Assembly: GCA_963920525.1 (NCBI GenBank)
Contig: OY986435.1
Span: 265,131,299 to 265,195,298 of the forward strand
From: Dichetophora obliterata
Taxonomy: Eukaryota; Arthropoda; Insecta; Diptera; Sciomyzidae
Reading direction: 5' to 3'
Length of the DNA stretch: 64,000 bases
Of the stretch, positions 23,823 through 35,489 are shown piece by piece. The stretch's first letter is position 1; every line of letters begins with the position of its first letter. A program made the position numbers and the translations under genes. The notes under the pieces were generated by a model. That model ran no database searches. It saw nothing but the letters and a program-made list of their open reading frames with translations, and had not been told where the DNA came from.

Positions 23823-25626
23823 TTTTTTATATTAGCTGCAACTGAGGCCTATTTTATTCGATAATACATACTCACAGCAAATTTATTGAAAAAAATTAGA
23901 AAAGGTATACCTCGATCTACTTTTTTTTTTATTCTCTTTTAAAAGTACTATTTGGTTACTTGAACAATATTAATTTCTCGTTTTCTTCTTAGCAACGAAA
24001 GATAATGCTAATCCCAATTTTTCGTTTATTCATCTTGAAGATGTAATTTTGCAAAATTTTTGTAAAATTTGTTATTTGTTTCTGTTACAGAATTTTGCAA
24101 CAAAATTTTTGAAAACAAAGTACATATTACAAATAAATACTTTTCTGTAAAGGTATGGTGATCTTTTCTAAAAGCCACTAATGTCACGTCCTGTGGAATG
24201 TCTGTGTAAGTAAACGAAATAAAAAAAAAATTAAAACCTTTTAACCCTTTTTTTGTTGAGAAGTGTGTACTATCAGAAAGAAAAAGTTTTTTGGGCTTTT
24301 TTGGAAATTCATTTTTTCCTATTTTTGGCAAAAAGAAAACACTGTGCGTCCGACGGTGGCTGTGAACTGGTGACTTTATTTTTAAATTTTATAGCTTCTT
24401 TATTACTTTGATCAAGTTTTGGCCTAAATAAAACATTTTTTTATTCTAAGGCAGGCACACATTCTCTGAGTTTAGTTCTCGAGAACATCAGTCAGAGGAT
24501 TAAACAATTTAAAATCTGTCAGTTGAAACACGAATCTTTTTTCAAACATTTACAAATCACCATTCCCTTGAGTGAAAATCACCATTTATTGATGCAAAAG
24601 AAAACAAGATATGCAGAGTATTCATGTTTATAGTCAAAGTTACATGTGAAGTAACTCTCTGGCGCTTCTTGTAAGCGAACAAATAACAACAGACAATAGA
24701 GTAGCTAAGGGGTGAACGAAGGGGAGCCGTCGCCCCGGCGCAAGGTCTTGTAAACGCTAAAGTGCTTCTCGAGATTTGTAAAATATTAAAAAAATTAAAA
24801 TAAAATTTTTTTTATATTTTTTTTAAAAAAGTAACTTGACTAAAATAGCCCACATAGATGACAGAAAATTAATAAGATCAAAAAACTGGTCAAAAAATAT
24901 TTCTTTGAAACATTAACAATTTCTATTTACATTTTTAAATTTAAAATGTATATTGAAAAGAACTTGAAAATTTAATTGGGTTAAAAAAAATACATTATGG
25001 CCTTATTGGTTATCGTGCCACACGTGAGTGAGAGCCTAAAAGTTATGAGACTCCAAATTTTTGTATCAGTTTTTGACAGCTGACTTATGAGTATCGGTTT
25101 GAGAATTCAAATAAATTGAAAAATTCGATATATTGAAAAATTATTATTCAATGGAATTGCATTATGACATCAGGTTTGTGTCATCATGCAAGTTTCCAAT
25201 CGATGAATCACTGAAACGGGATTAAAATAAGTCAACTTTCGTTGTTGTAGATGTTATCGTGATCTTCTGCAACCAGCAATTTATTTAATTACAGTTTGCA
25301 TCTAATGAAAAGCACTTACAACATTCAAAGCATAAATCCGAGATTACAATTTACACGTTCTCAATATTTTGTAAATATTATGTTGATTTTATATGATTTA
25401 AATACAAGTTCTAAATGTTTGATAGTTTAAATCATACTTGATTTTTTGATTATTACTTGATTATTTTGTAAATATTTATAAAATGTCCACAAATAGCTCT
25501 TGTATTTTTAATAAAATTTACCTATACATTATAAGGTATAAATACCCTAAAACAATATCAATATTGATAGATATAAATTAAAATATAATTGCGCAAATGA
25601 TTGTTTGATATTTGTATACGTATAAA
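23823..25626. other. No gene; one short dispersed repeat
   Basis: Mostly AT-rich with chance frames. Positions 25378-25452 are a copy of the ~75-bp repeat TTATGTTGATTTT...TTTAAATCATACTTG (copies at 7678-7756 and 29940-30014). A GC-rich GTCGCCCCGGCGC near 24730 could be a decayed MITE end. Confidence 0.45.
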
Positions 25627-26486
25627 TGAAGCGATGAGAGCAAGAGTGGCCTAACCCACAAACATATCTAATGGAGCTGTGTTAAGATTTTCATATAAAT
25701 TTTTTTTCTTTTATTCACAATATCGTTTAATTTTTCTACATATGTTTTTAAGTGGTCAATATAAAGTTTGGCTGTTACTTAACGAGGCTTAAACCTAGAC
25801 AGCTCTCACAAAAAAGAAGTAAAAATATGGGTTGGTTTTCAAAGTTTCATAATAGATTTCATAATTATCTTATATTTTTGATATTTGTCAATTCCTCAAG
25901 TTATAATCTATATTTTTCGTAAGGAAAAACACAGAAAACAACAAAATATATTGAAACAAAAATCCTTGAAATTCACTAAGCATTTTATGCAAATAATGCG
26001 TAATACGCATAGAAAAAAACTATTTCAGGTTGTCATTTGTTATATTTGGCGTGCTTCATTTCTCCCCATTCACTACTATTTTAAAATTCTCACCGTGTCA
26101 GTGACACATCGAATATTTTTGCATAAATCCTTTTGAACGTCACTTTTTTCACCTTTTCGGTTCGCTAGAAAATTTTTATAAAAATGCCACAAACACGAAT
26201 GCTCAAAAAAATGTTCGAACACAATGTTGAATGGAGAGAGAGAGATTCGAAAAATGTGTTCTATCAAGACGAGTGCTAGTACAAAACTAAGATATTATTT
26301 GAAGAATGTTGACAGTAGGTAAGAGCGATCAAAACCACTGCTATGACACTGACATCTATGGCAGTGCATTGCAACTCCCCATGCTTCAAAACTCCCCACT
26401 CTCCATACTTAAAAATTAAATAAAAAATTTGAATATCCTCACAATCACTATCTTTTGTACGTACGTTATCCTCGTTTCCAGCTGTA

Positions 26487-26631
26487 GAGTCGTGGCCGGT
26501 ACGTAAATTTGAGTCGTGGCCGGTACGTAAATTTAAAACAATATCATTGTGAGTGGGGGAATAAAACAATGAGTCGTGGCCGGTTCGTAAATTTAAGACA
26601 ATATCATTGTGAGTGGGGGGAATAAAACAAT
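26487..26631. repeat. 60-bp tandem repeat, two units plus partial
   Basis: Units start at 26511 and 26571 with GAGTCGTGGCCGGT and end with GGGGGAATAAAACAAT. A 24-bp partial unit precedes them at 26487. The copies differ at only about three positions, so the duplication is young. Confidence 0.9.
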
Positions 26632-26824
26632 GAGTTGGAGAAGGTCATTTTTCTTTTCTACACTTATGCATTTTTCATTTGGATGCTTCACTACCCCAAA
26701 GTATTCAAAACTTTTGAAATTTCTTTTTCTAGGTCCTATTCATTAAAACATACCTCTTTGTGGTTTGAAAATTTATATTTCACACAAAATAGCTCTCAAA
26801 GCTTATCCTGCAAACATTTTCAAT

Positions 26825-27120
26825 CGACTGAGAACCGCCAGCAAATCGCTTGGAAGATGAGACAATCGCCGGCGAGCACATTTGGGAGTCATCCGGGTAT
26901 CGCCGGCTGTAAGCAGCTTAGGCCATAAAAGCGATTCGCCTGGAAGATTCGCGAACGAAGTGCCTAAAGGGTTCGTAAGCAATTCGCTAGAAAGAGTCTT
27001 AAGCAAATCGTCAAGAGAAGTCCTTAGAAATTCAAGTGAAGAGTCGCAAAGGAATCGGCAAAAGGAGTCTTAAGCGATTCGCCGACAAGAGAGGCACACG
27101 AATCGCTTATAGGGTTCCTC
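26825..27120. repeat. Degenerate minisatellite of GATTCGC-type units
   Basis: Variants of AAGCGATTCGCC and AAGCAATTCGCTAGAAAGAG recur about every 30-35 bp, with AGTCTTAAGC and similar. The region is notably richer in GC than its surroundings. It is non-coding. Confidence 0.6.
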
Positions 27121-27339
27121 AACGATTTATTGCGAAGCGTCTTTGTTAAACGTTACAAGTTGTTTTATAGGAGGCATTCTTTGTCCAATCGGGTAAAATA
27201 AAAATCTACCACCGAAAATCGTGCTGATGTGAAAGTTAAAAAAAATTTTAATTTTTCGATGACTATTTTTAGTGGAGAAGTATATAAAGTACCCTGCTTC
27301 ATATTCCATCAATCGATCTTTAAAATTTTTAAATAAGCC

Positions 27340-27625
27340 ATCTTCCGACGATTGCCGGAATGAGCTAAGAAAGATTTTAAAGATTTTTCTTGAATCGCGC
27401 ATTCATCACTTGGGCGATCGACAGGTCTTCCAACGATCGCCGGAATAAACGCAGGAAGATTTTTAAGACTTTTCTTTAATCGCGCATTCATCGCTTGGAC
27501 TATTGAAAAGTGACTCATCTTCCAACGATCGCTGGAATGAGCGAAGGAAGATTTTGAAAATTTTTCTTGAATCGCATACTCATCGCTTGGTAGATTGAAA
27601 AGCGACATATCTTCCAAAGAACCCA
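27340..27625. repeat. ~90-100-bp tandem repeat, three units
   Basis: Three units each contain TCTTCC(G/A)ACGATCGC or a variant, GGAATGAGC or a variant, GGAAGATTTT and TTGAATCGC followed by CATTCATCGCTTGG. Units start near 27342, 27427 and 27520. The motif is related to the GATTCGC minisatellite in the left half of the same element. Confidence 0.75.
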
Positions 27626-27628
27626 TTG

Positions 27629-27862
27629 GCGTCGGAAGCGGGGGGAAAGGGGGGCAGTTGCCCCCGCACTTTTTTAGCTAGATAAACAATTTAAAAGGAA
27701 AAGTTATTCAAAATATCAGTTTTTTTACAACGATAATATTTTTGTATTATATATTTTCCTCTTCTTTCTCTCTTCTTCATGTTTCATGTGAAGAAATTTT
27801 GGTGAACTTTTTTTGCACCACCATTTGTACTGCCCCCCAGATGAAATTCGCTTCCGACGCGC
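27629..27862. mobile_element. Nested short TIR element, GGCGTCGGAAGCG ends
   Basis: GCGTCGGAAGCG at 27630-27641 and its inverse CGCTTCCGACGC near 27850 enclose about 230 bp, with a second inverted match (GGGGGGCAGT against ACTGCCCCCC) inside. AAAGAACCC occurs on both outer sides but not directly adjacent, so target duplication is unproven. Confidence 0.45.
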
Positions 27863-28187
27863 TTGAAAGAACCCTTTTGGTGAATCGCAAGTACTGCGCC
27901 AAATCAACTTCTCTTCCAATCGTCTTCCAAATGTTTGCAGGGTAGCCATTGAATTTTAAGCCAGTTACTTTTTCTTAAGTCTACTGCAAAACCTATACAA
28001 GAGCGGCAGCGTTGTTTACCTGTCACTTATTAGCAATCGTCATGCTAATATAAATTGTATAAAACAAACCATCATAACGCGACGGCAACGCTGAGCGGTT
28101 GGAAAATTCAATTTTGACAGAGCGTTAGGAAGTGAAGTTTGATACAGAAAACAAAGAAAAATTTGAAGTTTCTGTGAAAAATATTTA

Positions 28188-28597
28188 GGGTATACACTTC
28201 ACTTCGTAATTTTCCGAAATCGCAAATTTACGAAATATTCAGTGCAATTGTTGTTGTTCTGGTTTTCCGAAGATTGCTTAAATTTAATCATCTATTGAGT
28301 TGATGAAAAATAATCGTCGGAACTTTGCGAAGAAAAGATGTGTTCAGTGCACACAAGCAACTGTTTTTCATGATTAAAATAACATCCTGAATGGTCTTCT
28401 ACAATAAAATTTCATATAATTTAGTCTTTTCACTTATTTTCGGCATTTTTCACAATTAAATGAAAGGTTTCAATAAATTAACATTTTGCGCGTTGTCAGT
28501 TTGACAAATATTTCGGAAAAAAATTGAAAAGAAGTCGCTCACTTAAACTCGTCGTAAATTTGCGAATTCGGAAAATTACGAAGTGAAGTGTATACCC
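28188..28597. mobile_element. 410-bp TA-flanked MITE, GGGTATACACTTC ends
   Basis: GGGTATACACTTCACTTCGT at the left is repeated perfectly inverted at the right, continuing as AATTTTCCGAA. TA lies outside both ends (28186-28187, 28598-28599). Long, well-matched TIRs suggest fairly recent movement. No coding capacity. Confidence 0.85.
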
Positions 28598-28599
28598 TA

Positions 28600-29517
28600 A
28601 TTGAAATATGTTCACGATAAATATTTGCTTGCAGAAATGGAGGTAAGGAATTAATTAATAACTTAAATTAGATTGTATTTAATTTCGTCTTGTGCTAATT
28701 ACAGAATGTAAGTGAAATTTATTTACTAGATGCCAAACACTTTTTGACAACATTTGACATAATCCGCCGCTCCTATTTAGGGATGACAATTCAGCGTAAA
28801 CGCCAAGCGGCTAGCAACGTGTCGCTCAACGCTCTTGTGTAGGTTTCACAGTAAGTTATCTTTTTTCTCGTTACCTTATTTTCGAGAAACTTTGAGGAAA
28901 AGAGCTGCAATTTGTTCATTTTAACGATTTTGATTGCGATTTCTTTCGGGCTTCCACGATCATCGAGATCATTCAATTATAGAGAACGTAAATATTCTAG
29001 TGATACTTTTTGGTAATTGTAATCAAACCAATATTTTGGTCACAGAAATTTGTGATAAATTTTATTAATAACCTGCCACAATGTGGTTACACATTAAGGA
29101 AGCTTTATTTTTCTTTTTTGTCCCCCACATTGATTAGAATATATTTTCATATATGTAGCCCTGATAACATTTTTTATGTTATAAATTACGCGTGATCCTA
29201 TTTCCTGCGGACCTCTGGAGGCAACAGAGTCATCCCATAGGTTCGTGACTGAAGGTTGTGGAATCCAAAGCAGTATGTCCAGACCTGTCGCTTGTAATAA
29301 CATACGCCTCTCGAATGATCTGGAGCATATGAATGATATTAATGTAAGTTAGGCCAGTGTTGCATGCATACAAATTGAATTTACATACTTTTTGATAGGC
29401 CTAGTTGCTGCTATCATTGAATCGATTTGACAATCAATATTCAATTAATGCAGAAAGCCAATAGAATGCAGTTTGGATGCTAATCTGCATTTATTTCAAT
29501 TTTTTTTTTTTTGAGAG
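28600..29517. other. No feature recognised
   Basis: Ordinary AT-rich sequence with short frames on both strands. The stretch 29190-29340 is slightly less AT-rich, but no splice-flanked conserved frame is recognisable. Confidence 0.4.
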
Positions 29518-29939
29518 TTAAGCCACTCTTGCTCTCATCGCCTCAAATATGCTGACGAGAGAATAGCTGAATTTTTACATGACTTGTCTTATCGCCCCCA
29601 CTTTGCGATCATTCCAACCATTTCAGATTGACCGCTTTTTTAGCTCACTTGCAGCAACTTCGATATTTCCGTGTGTGTTTTAATTCTAAAACTGACTTCG
29701 TCAGCGCATTGTGCTGCGACAGCAAGAAAAACATTTACTTAACATTTGTTATTGCTGATGTGTGTATTTTGTTGGTATTTTCTCGTTGGTTTTAACACCT
29801 GTTGTTCAATAAGAAAACGTAACGCTTGAGTATATTGTTAACTCTTGATTTCACTCCATATATAATTTTCATACTCGATTCTAAAGGGAGTAAACTCCAA
29901 AAAATTTCGACAGCTATAAATTGGGCAATTATTTCGTGG

Positions 29940-30181
29940 ATATTGTGTTGATTTTCTATGATTAAAATACAAATTCTAAATGTTTGATAGTTTAAATCAT
30001 TCTTGATTTTAAATACAAATTCTAGTTGATAGTTTATTGAGCTTTATTGAGCTTTATTTAGCTTTAGGTCAGGTTAGAACATTGAGCTTTATTTAGCTTT
30101 AGGTCAGGTTAGATTAATGGCTTTAACGAATTTTTTCCAAAGAAACGACAAAAGTATTTAAATCATAGAAAATCAACATAA
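29940..30181. repeat. Short TIR element of the GTTGATTTTCTATGATT family
   Basis: TGTTGATTTTCTATGATT at the left recurs inverted as AATCATAGAAAATCAACA at about 30160-30177. The first 75 bp also match 25378-25452 (plus) and 7678-7756 (minus). A direct repeat containing TTGAGCTTTATTTAGCTTTA and GGTCAGGTTAGA lies inside. Confidence 0.6.
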
Positions 30182-30210
30182 TAAATAACAAGGTCATATA
30201 GAAAACTTTA

Positions 30211-30444
30211 GGCCCCTATTATGTATTACAACTCAACTTAAGTTGACTAGATTCAACTAATTTTTTATCGTATAACTTATTACATACATTTCAGTTGAAC
30301 TACGTCGTTTGAAAATTCTTAATAGATGGTAGCAAACTACATGGTTCAATTAAAATATATGCAATACGTTATATGAAAAAAATGTAGTTGAAGCGAGTCA
30401 ACATCGCATACCATCGCATACATAATACGTACATAATAGGGGCC
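30211..30444. mobile_element. 234-bp MITE, TTA target duplication
   Basis: GGCCCCTATTATGTA at the left and TACATAATAGGGGCC at the right are perfect inverted 15-mers. TTA is duplicated at 30208-30210 and 30445-30447. A 3-bp TTA duplication with GG-starting ends fits a PIF/Harbinger-type MITE; the superfamily is inferred from this alone. Confidence 0.85.
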
Positions 30445-30447
30445 TTA

Positions 30448-32077
30448 ATTTCATGGAAGTGTTATGTGGAAAAGAATTATGGCAAATTTTAATACCCTTA
30501 ATTTGAAGTATTGCTTGTTTTATCAGATAAGATCGCAAGGTCGCACGACTGGCATTTTTTTACGTTCTTCTTTAGTTCGGCTAGGAAAACATATCACATC
30601 ACCTACGAAGGCTACGTGACAGAATTTAAATAGATTTAATTGATCTAAATCAGTTACAGATTTTTATTACGTCATCCTAGAACAAAGACATATTAAAATA
30701 TTTGCTAACTTGTGTAATTTTTTAAGATTTCTGGCTCAAAAGTGCTATTTATAGCCTTATTCTGCTGATTGACAACTATAAGTCATTTACAAACTAGTCT
30801 TTTATGCCCTATTTTTTTATCCATAGAGTTGGCAACTCAAAAATATTTCTCAAAATAATTTGTTGTGAATATAAATTTTTTGTTTGTTGACAGTTTTGTC
30901 AAGTTAAGAGCTTTCGATTACATTTCGGAATAAGAAATCTTCAAAGTTGTCAATAAATTCAAAATTTTCAATCACCAGAATAAAGCTATAAATCTTTATC
31001 GTTATAAATCATTTAGAATTACGTTGAAAGTCAATTAAATTTGCAAAGTTAGAGAAAAACTAATCAAATAGCGTAAACTTTTGTAAGAAACAAATTATTA
31101 GACAATTTCCAATTATTCCGATCGTGCTGAAATTTTGTATTTCGTATGTTATCGATTAAACTTACACTTTTAAGGAGAGTCCCATTAAATTTGGTACAAT
31201 TTTAATGTGTAGCGGCAGACTCTTTTTCGCCCCGGGCTCTAAAAGTTCAAGCTACTCCACTGCCAACAGAAAATGTGTCTTTTTCGATAGTATTCTTATT
31301 CTGCGCTTCTTTATTCTTTCCTTATGTCACACTTCATTTGTAGTCATGTCACGTTCTTGAAGCGCTTCCCTAGAAACAAAGTGGAACAGCTGACAGCAGC
31401 TAGCAAACCAATAAAATGTCAACTCTTGTCGAAATTGAAGATGGCGCTACAGCGTTACTTAGTTAGTTTTCTGTTCGTGTTGTTAAAAAATAAAAATGTA
31501 TATAAAAATAAAACAAACTCTTGTTACGAGTCAGCGAGCTATAGCAAAATGTCACAATGTTAATACACGCAGTTATTTTCTTGTTTTTTCTTACTGTCCT
31601 ATTTTTCTGTTAGTTTTAATACTGTAACTTTCATGATTTACTTGAACACAACAACGCACAATATTACAATTATTTTAAGGGTGAGTTTCTTCATTTCTGA
31701 GTTTTAGGTTTTTTCTTCTAGCTACTCTTTTTATATTTTCAGTGTTGCTGCTTGTTGCAAGGTGTGTCTACTGCGACGTAGCAGTGTTGTCCTCATTTTT
31801 TGCAACAGTTTATTTTTTTTTTTGCTCTTCCAGTGTTTATTGTAATTTTCTTGATTAAGGTGCTTGTTCCTGTTCTTGTCACCTTCTTGCCTGGGCTTTC
31901 ATCGTTATCTTATCTGATGCAATTGGTCAGTGTTGAAAATTGTGCTGAGAAAAATAGCGAAAACTTTAGTTGTTGCAAACATTTCTAACACGTTGGTGAC
32001 AATGTGTTCTGTCTTTTGTGCCTCTAGCGATGTCTCAGAATTGTTTAAATGACCTAAAAGTACTTTTTGTTAGTTTA
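30448..32077. other. No feature recognised
   Basis: AT-rich sequence. A GC-rich CGCCCCGGGC near 31230 followed by AGCTACTCCACTG may be one end of a decayed MITE. No credible gene. Confidence 0.4.
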
Positions 32078-32770
32078 AGGTCTCTATCCAGCTCTCAAGT
32101 AATTACTCAAGAAAAAGGTTACTTAAGTTTCTTGAGTGTAAAAAAGTAGTTAGACAAGTAATTTTGACGGCGAGAGTTTTGACAGTTCCAGCATTGTATC
32201 ACTTTGTATTGAAAATTTAGGCTGATTTGTTTTCATCAAACATTGAAATAAATTTGTTGCAATAAATATTGAAATAATTCATTAAATGAGTAATGGCTGA
32301 ATTGCAAAGGTAAGTAATAGAGAAAAGCGTTTGTTTACATTTTATTACATTTTGTTTACATGTTGGCAGACCGCTTCTTCCGGACAGCTTTCGACCGCTT
32401 CTCGGAAGACATCTGCCCCTCAAAATTGACTGCCTCTTCTTCTCCCTCCGTAGAAATGTTCATGTGCATGTCTAAAATATTCTTTTATTAATTTTAAATC
32501 AATTAATCAATGATATCAATAAAATTATTTACCTTTGAATGTTGGTTGCCAAAATTTTACTTGAAGTAATAATATAACTTGCATATATTTCTTGACATTC
32601 ACAGTGTTACCGTTGTCACTTTTCAATGAAAAAAAAGTAGTAAAAACAGAAAATTTTTCTTACGAGCTGGATTCTCTTTCAAGTAATTTTGACAAGGAAA
32701 AATTACTTTTCGATTACTTTTCAGATTTATGTATGAAAATAAGCTTTACTTGAGAGCTGGAAACAGGCCT
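32078..32770. mobile_element. 693-bp MITE, TTA-flanked, CCAGCTCTCAAGTAA ends
   Basis: The left AGGTCTCTATCCAGCTCTCA and inverted right AGGCCTGTTTCCAGCTCTCA are TIRs. TTA lies at 32075-32077 and 32771-32773. The subterminal sequence is rich in AAGTAATT / AATTACTT on both strands. The interior is non-coding. Confidence 0.75.
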
Positions 32771-32773
32771 TTA

Positions 32774-33159
32774 TCTCGCAAATTCTTGTTTCATTGTAGA
32801 GTCCAAAACCACTTGTTTTGAACAAAAACAAAGTTAAACACACGCACACAAAATTTTTGTTTTGTTCTTTAACTCAATTTTTTCAGTTAAATGGGTTTTC
32901 GCTCCATTTAATTAAGCAGCAGAAGACAATTGGATACATGGCAAGTTAGGGATGCGTTAATTAACTTTAACAGGAATTTTCAATGGATTGAAGCAGTTTT
33001 GTGATCTTCATTCTTGATTTAGTAAATAATCCCCAAAAACCATAGAAATCCTGCAAAAAAATCCCAGTAAAAAATTAATCAGAATGAAATTGTTAAAGCA
33101 GACATAGATGGTCTAATGTGGCAACGCATGACATGACTGTCATCAGAGCTGTAAAAGAA
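32774..33159. other. No feature recognised
   Basis: AT-rich sequence without repeats or coding signals that I can identify. Confidence 0.4.
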
Positions 33160-33690
33160 TGCATTCAATTTGATTTAAATCACAAAAAAATGAATCAATG
33201 AATAACGAAAAAAGAATGCATTCAATGAATGCAAAATTGATTTATAAATAAAATTTTTAATTCACACTCAATTTATTAAAAATGATTAATTATTCATTTC
33301 AATTATTCATTTTCGTTATTCAGAATAATGAATCAAATTTTTTATTCATTTGAATGCTATTCACAAAGAATGCCATTCACAAAGAATTAAAGAATTTTCA
33401 ATTATTCTATTTTTATTCATTATTCATTTTTTATTCACTATTCATTTGTTATTCATTATTCATATTTTATTCATTATTCATTTTTTATTCTTTATTCATT
33501 TGTTAATCATTATTCATTTTTTATTCATTATTCATTTTTTATTCATTATTCTTTTGTTACTCATTATTCATTTGTTATTTATTATTAATTTTTTATTCAT
33601 TATTCTTTGGTTATTCATTATTCATTTTTTATTCTTTATTCATTTGTTATTCATTTTTTTGTCATTGCTTATCAATTTGACGATATTGAT
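33160..33690. repeat. 18-bp ATTCATT array, left inverted arm
   Basis: After a unique arm (33160-33390) the sequence becomes an 18-bp tandem repeat of TTATTCATTATTCATTTT with base changes, up to about 33660. The period is a multiple of three with no stops in this strand, so it reads as a hexapeptide repeat (LFIIHF type) that is not a gene. The whole arm recurs inverted at 35490-36035. Confidence 0.85.
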
Positions 33691-33720
33691 AAGAACAGAA
33701 AAAAATTTAAAAAGTTAGTA

Positions 33721-34065
33721 TACATATATACAGAGTTGTTGTTGCCTTCTTCAAACTTATTTGATCTAAATAGCTCACAATAAACCTGAAACACCCTGTC
33801 GTTGCCATATGGACACGCAAACACAAACACTTAAAATGTGCTTATTTTTGTTTAAACCATTTTATATTTGAGTTAACAGGTCATTCTAAAAATTTTAAAA
33901 AAAATTTATTCGGGGTGATGCGGGTTAAAGTATTTTCATCTAAAAATTGAAATAAAACGCGTCTAACGCTCTAACTTCAGGAACAGAAAGATATCTGTTA
34001 ATAAAAGTATGTACAATTTAAGTTACCAAAAACTGGTGAGAACTTCAAAATAATTTTTTGTACTT
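33721..34065. other. No feature recognised
   Basis: Spacer between the two inverted array arms; AT-rich and without recognised features. Confidence 0.4.
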
Positions 34066-34214
34066 TTATATCGATGGCTTAATATAGAAAATGCGTAACT
34101 CGTTTTTTTTGCGAAAGCTACGATTGTAAATTTGTTGCCTACTTTATATATAATATGCATTTAAAAAGTTATCTATAGAAAAACGCCTTTTCTATATTAA
34201 GCCATCGATATGTA
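34066..34214. mobile_element. Small TIR element, ATCGATGGCTTAATATAGAA ends
   Basis: ATCGATGGCTTAATATAGAA and its exact inverse TTCTATATTAAGCCATCGAT enclose about 100 bp. Flanks are TTTAT-like and symmetric, so the end base is uncertain. Confidence 0.65.
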
Positions 34215-34321
34215 AAAAAATTGAGTTTCTCATCTGAATGAAACATGAAATAAACATTTTGAAAAAAGGAGTCCAAGTAACCGAACTACCCCCTTAAATA
34301 TGAAATAACTTCAAGTACTTA

Positions 34322-34560
34322 GGGCCAATTTTTCAGTGCGATTTTAAGCTCTAGTTAAATTAAACTGAGATTAACTCGCCAAAATTGGACGTTTAAACTC
34401 GGTTTAACTAGATATTTTAGTGTTCGTTGAAGTTAAATTGACTTAAATCATCATATAATGTGTTTCTTTTTTGCCTAAACCGAGCTTAAACGTCCAATTT
34501 TGGTGAGTTAACCTCAGTTTAATTTAACTAGAGTTTAAGCTCACACTGAAAAATTGGCCC
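34322..34560. mobile_element. 239-bp MITE, TTA target duplication, GGGCCAATTTTTCAGTG ends
   Basis: GGGCCAATTTTTCAGTG at the left and its exact inverse at the right are flanked by TTA at 34319-34321 and 34561-34563. The arms continue inward (TAGTTAAATTAAACTGAG, CCAAAATTGGACGTTTAA), giving an almost complete hairpin. PIF/Harbinger-type by target site; non-autonomous. Confidence 0.88.
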
Positions 34561-34563
34561 TTA

Positions 34564-35225
34564 GAATCGTACGCTTGCAAACACAAACTAGATTAACACT
34601 AAACTGACCGCAATCGGTAAATCTGACCTGCTATTATTGTTTTTTGTATCTATACATGGTTTTTCATTCTATACCATTATAAATACATTAAATACATTTA
34701 ATAATAAATAAACCGTTATCTGCGTTTAATAATAAAAATGATGGATATGTTAATTACCAGTAATTTGATGATGAGGTTCAGGAAAAGGTATAGAAGAAAT
34801 ATCGGTAGGTTGAATGTTAATAAAATTCAGAGTAAGCTAAGCACGCAGTCATGACTATTTCCAGCGAATTTATGCCGAGATTGCTTCTTCGTCCCAGTAG
34901 TAAATTGATAACCGAAGTAACCAACTACATACTCTTAAATTTTATGTCATAACCGATATACACATTCCAGCGGGGTGCGAGGAATTGGTTCTTCATAAGT
35001 TAAGACAACAGAGATCAAGCGTACGTTTAGAAACTAGTAAGGCCCAAATGAAACATGCTTTTAATGCCACCGAATTCTCTCACCAATTTCCTAAAATTTT
35101 TTTTGTTGCGTTTTTTTAACAGATTGTAGACACGACGATTTAGGTTTGTCTGTTATATTTTTTTTTGATTTCTTAAGATATTTATAAAAAATTTTTTGCT
35201 GTTGTTATCTATATCGTCAAATTAA
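34564..35225. other. No feature recognised
   Basis: AT-rich sequence within the spacer of the ATTCATT inverted pair. No repeat or gene noticed. Confidence 0.4.
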
Positions 35226-35455
35226 CAGCCCTATTCTGGCAAATTAAAAAATTGTTAACCAGTATTTTGAATATTTCTATGTGTTTGTTGTTTTCAATAC
35301 AACATTTAAAGCTCAGAAAACAAAATTTGTTAATGAAATTGTCAATAACTGAAAAGCAGTTGACAATTTTTATCAAAATTGAAAAACTTACAACAAACAC
35401 ATAGAAATATTCAAAATACTGGTTAAAAAATTTGTTATTTTCCAGAATAGGGCTG
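35226..35455. mobile_element. 230-bp MITE, CAGCCCTATTCTGG ends
   Basis: CAGCCCTATTCTGG starts the left end and its inverse closes the right. The arms extend through TTAACCAGTATTTTGAATAT and ATTTCTATGTGTTTGTTG with few differences (about 85 bp per arm). Outer flanks (ATTAA, CTATA) show no clear target duplication. A long minus-strand frame crosses it but is repeat-derived. Confidence 0.8.
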
Positions 35456-35489
35456 CTATAAAAAAAACACAGCCCGAGTCCTAAGCAAT

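Larger units (their letters stand above)
26806..27942. mobile_element. 1.1-kb TA-flanked element with internal minisatellites
   Basis: The left TCCTGCAAACATTT and inverted right CCCTGCAAACATTT are TIRs with TA outside both (26804-26805, 27943-27944). The terminal CCCTGCA matches the element at 15417-16716, suggesting one family. It is filled by two minisatellites and a nested inverted repeat (27629-27862). Frames of up to 105 codons are kept open by the repeats. Confidence 0.7.
25627..29546. repeat. 29-bp inverted repeat pair 3.9 kb apart
   Basis: GCGATGAGAGCAAGAGTGGC at 25631-25650 recurs inverted at 29523-29542, with further matches on both sides. These could be the TIRs of a 3.9-kb element that later took in the insertions at 26806-27942 and 28188-28597, or two unrelated MITE remnants. 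Confidence 0.45.

Noticed and set aside
24698..31262. GC-rich CGCCCCGG segments near 24730 and 31230 as two ends of one element
   Set aside because: Only short similarity (AGTAGCT and CGCCCCGG) over a 6.5-kb distance; more likely two separate decayed MITE ends.
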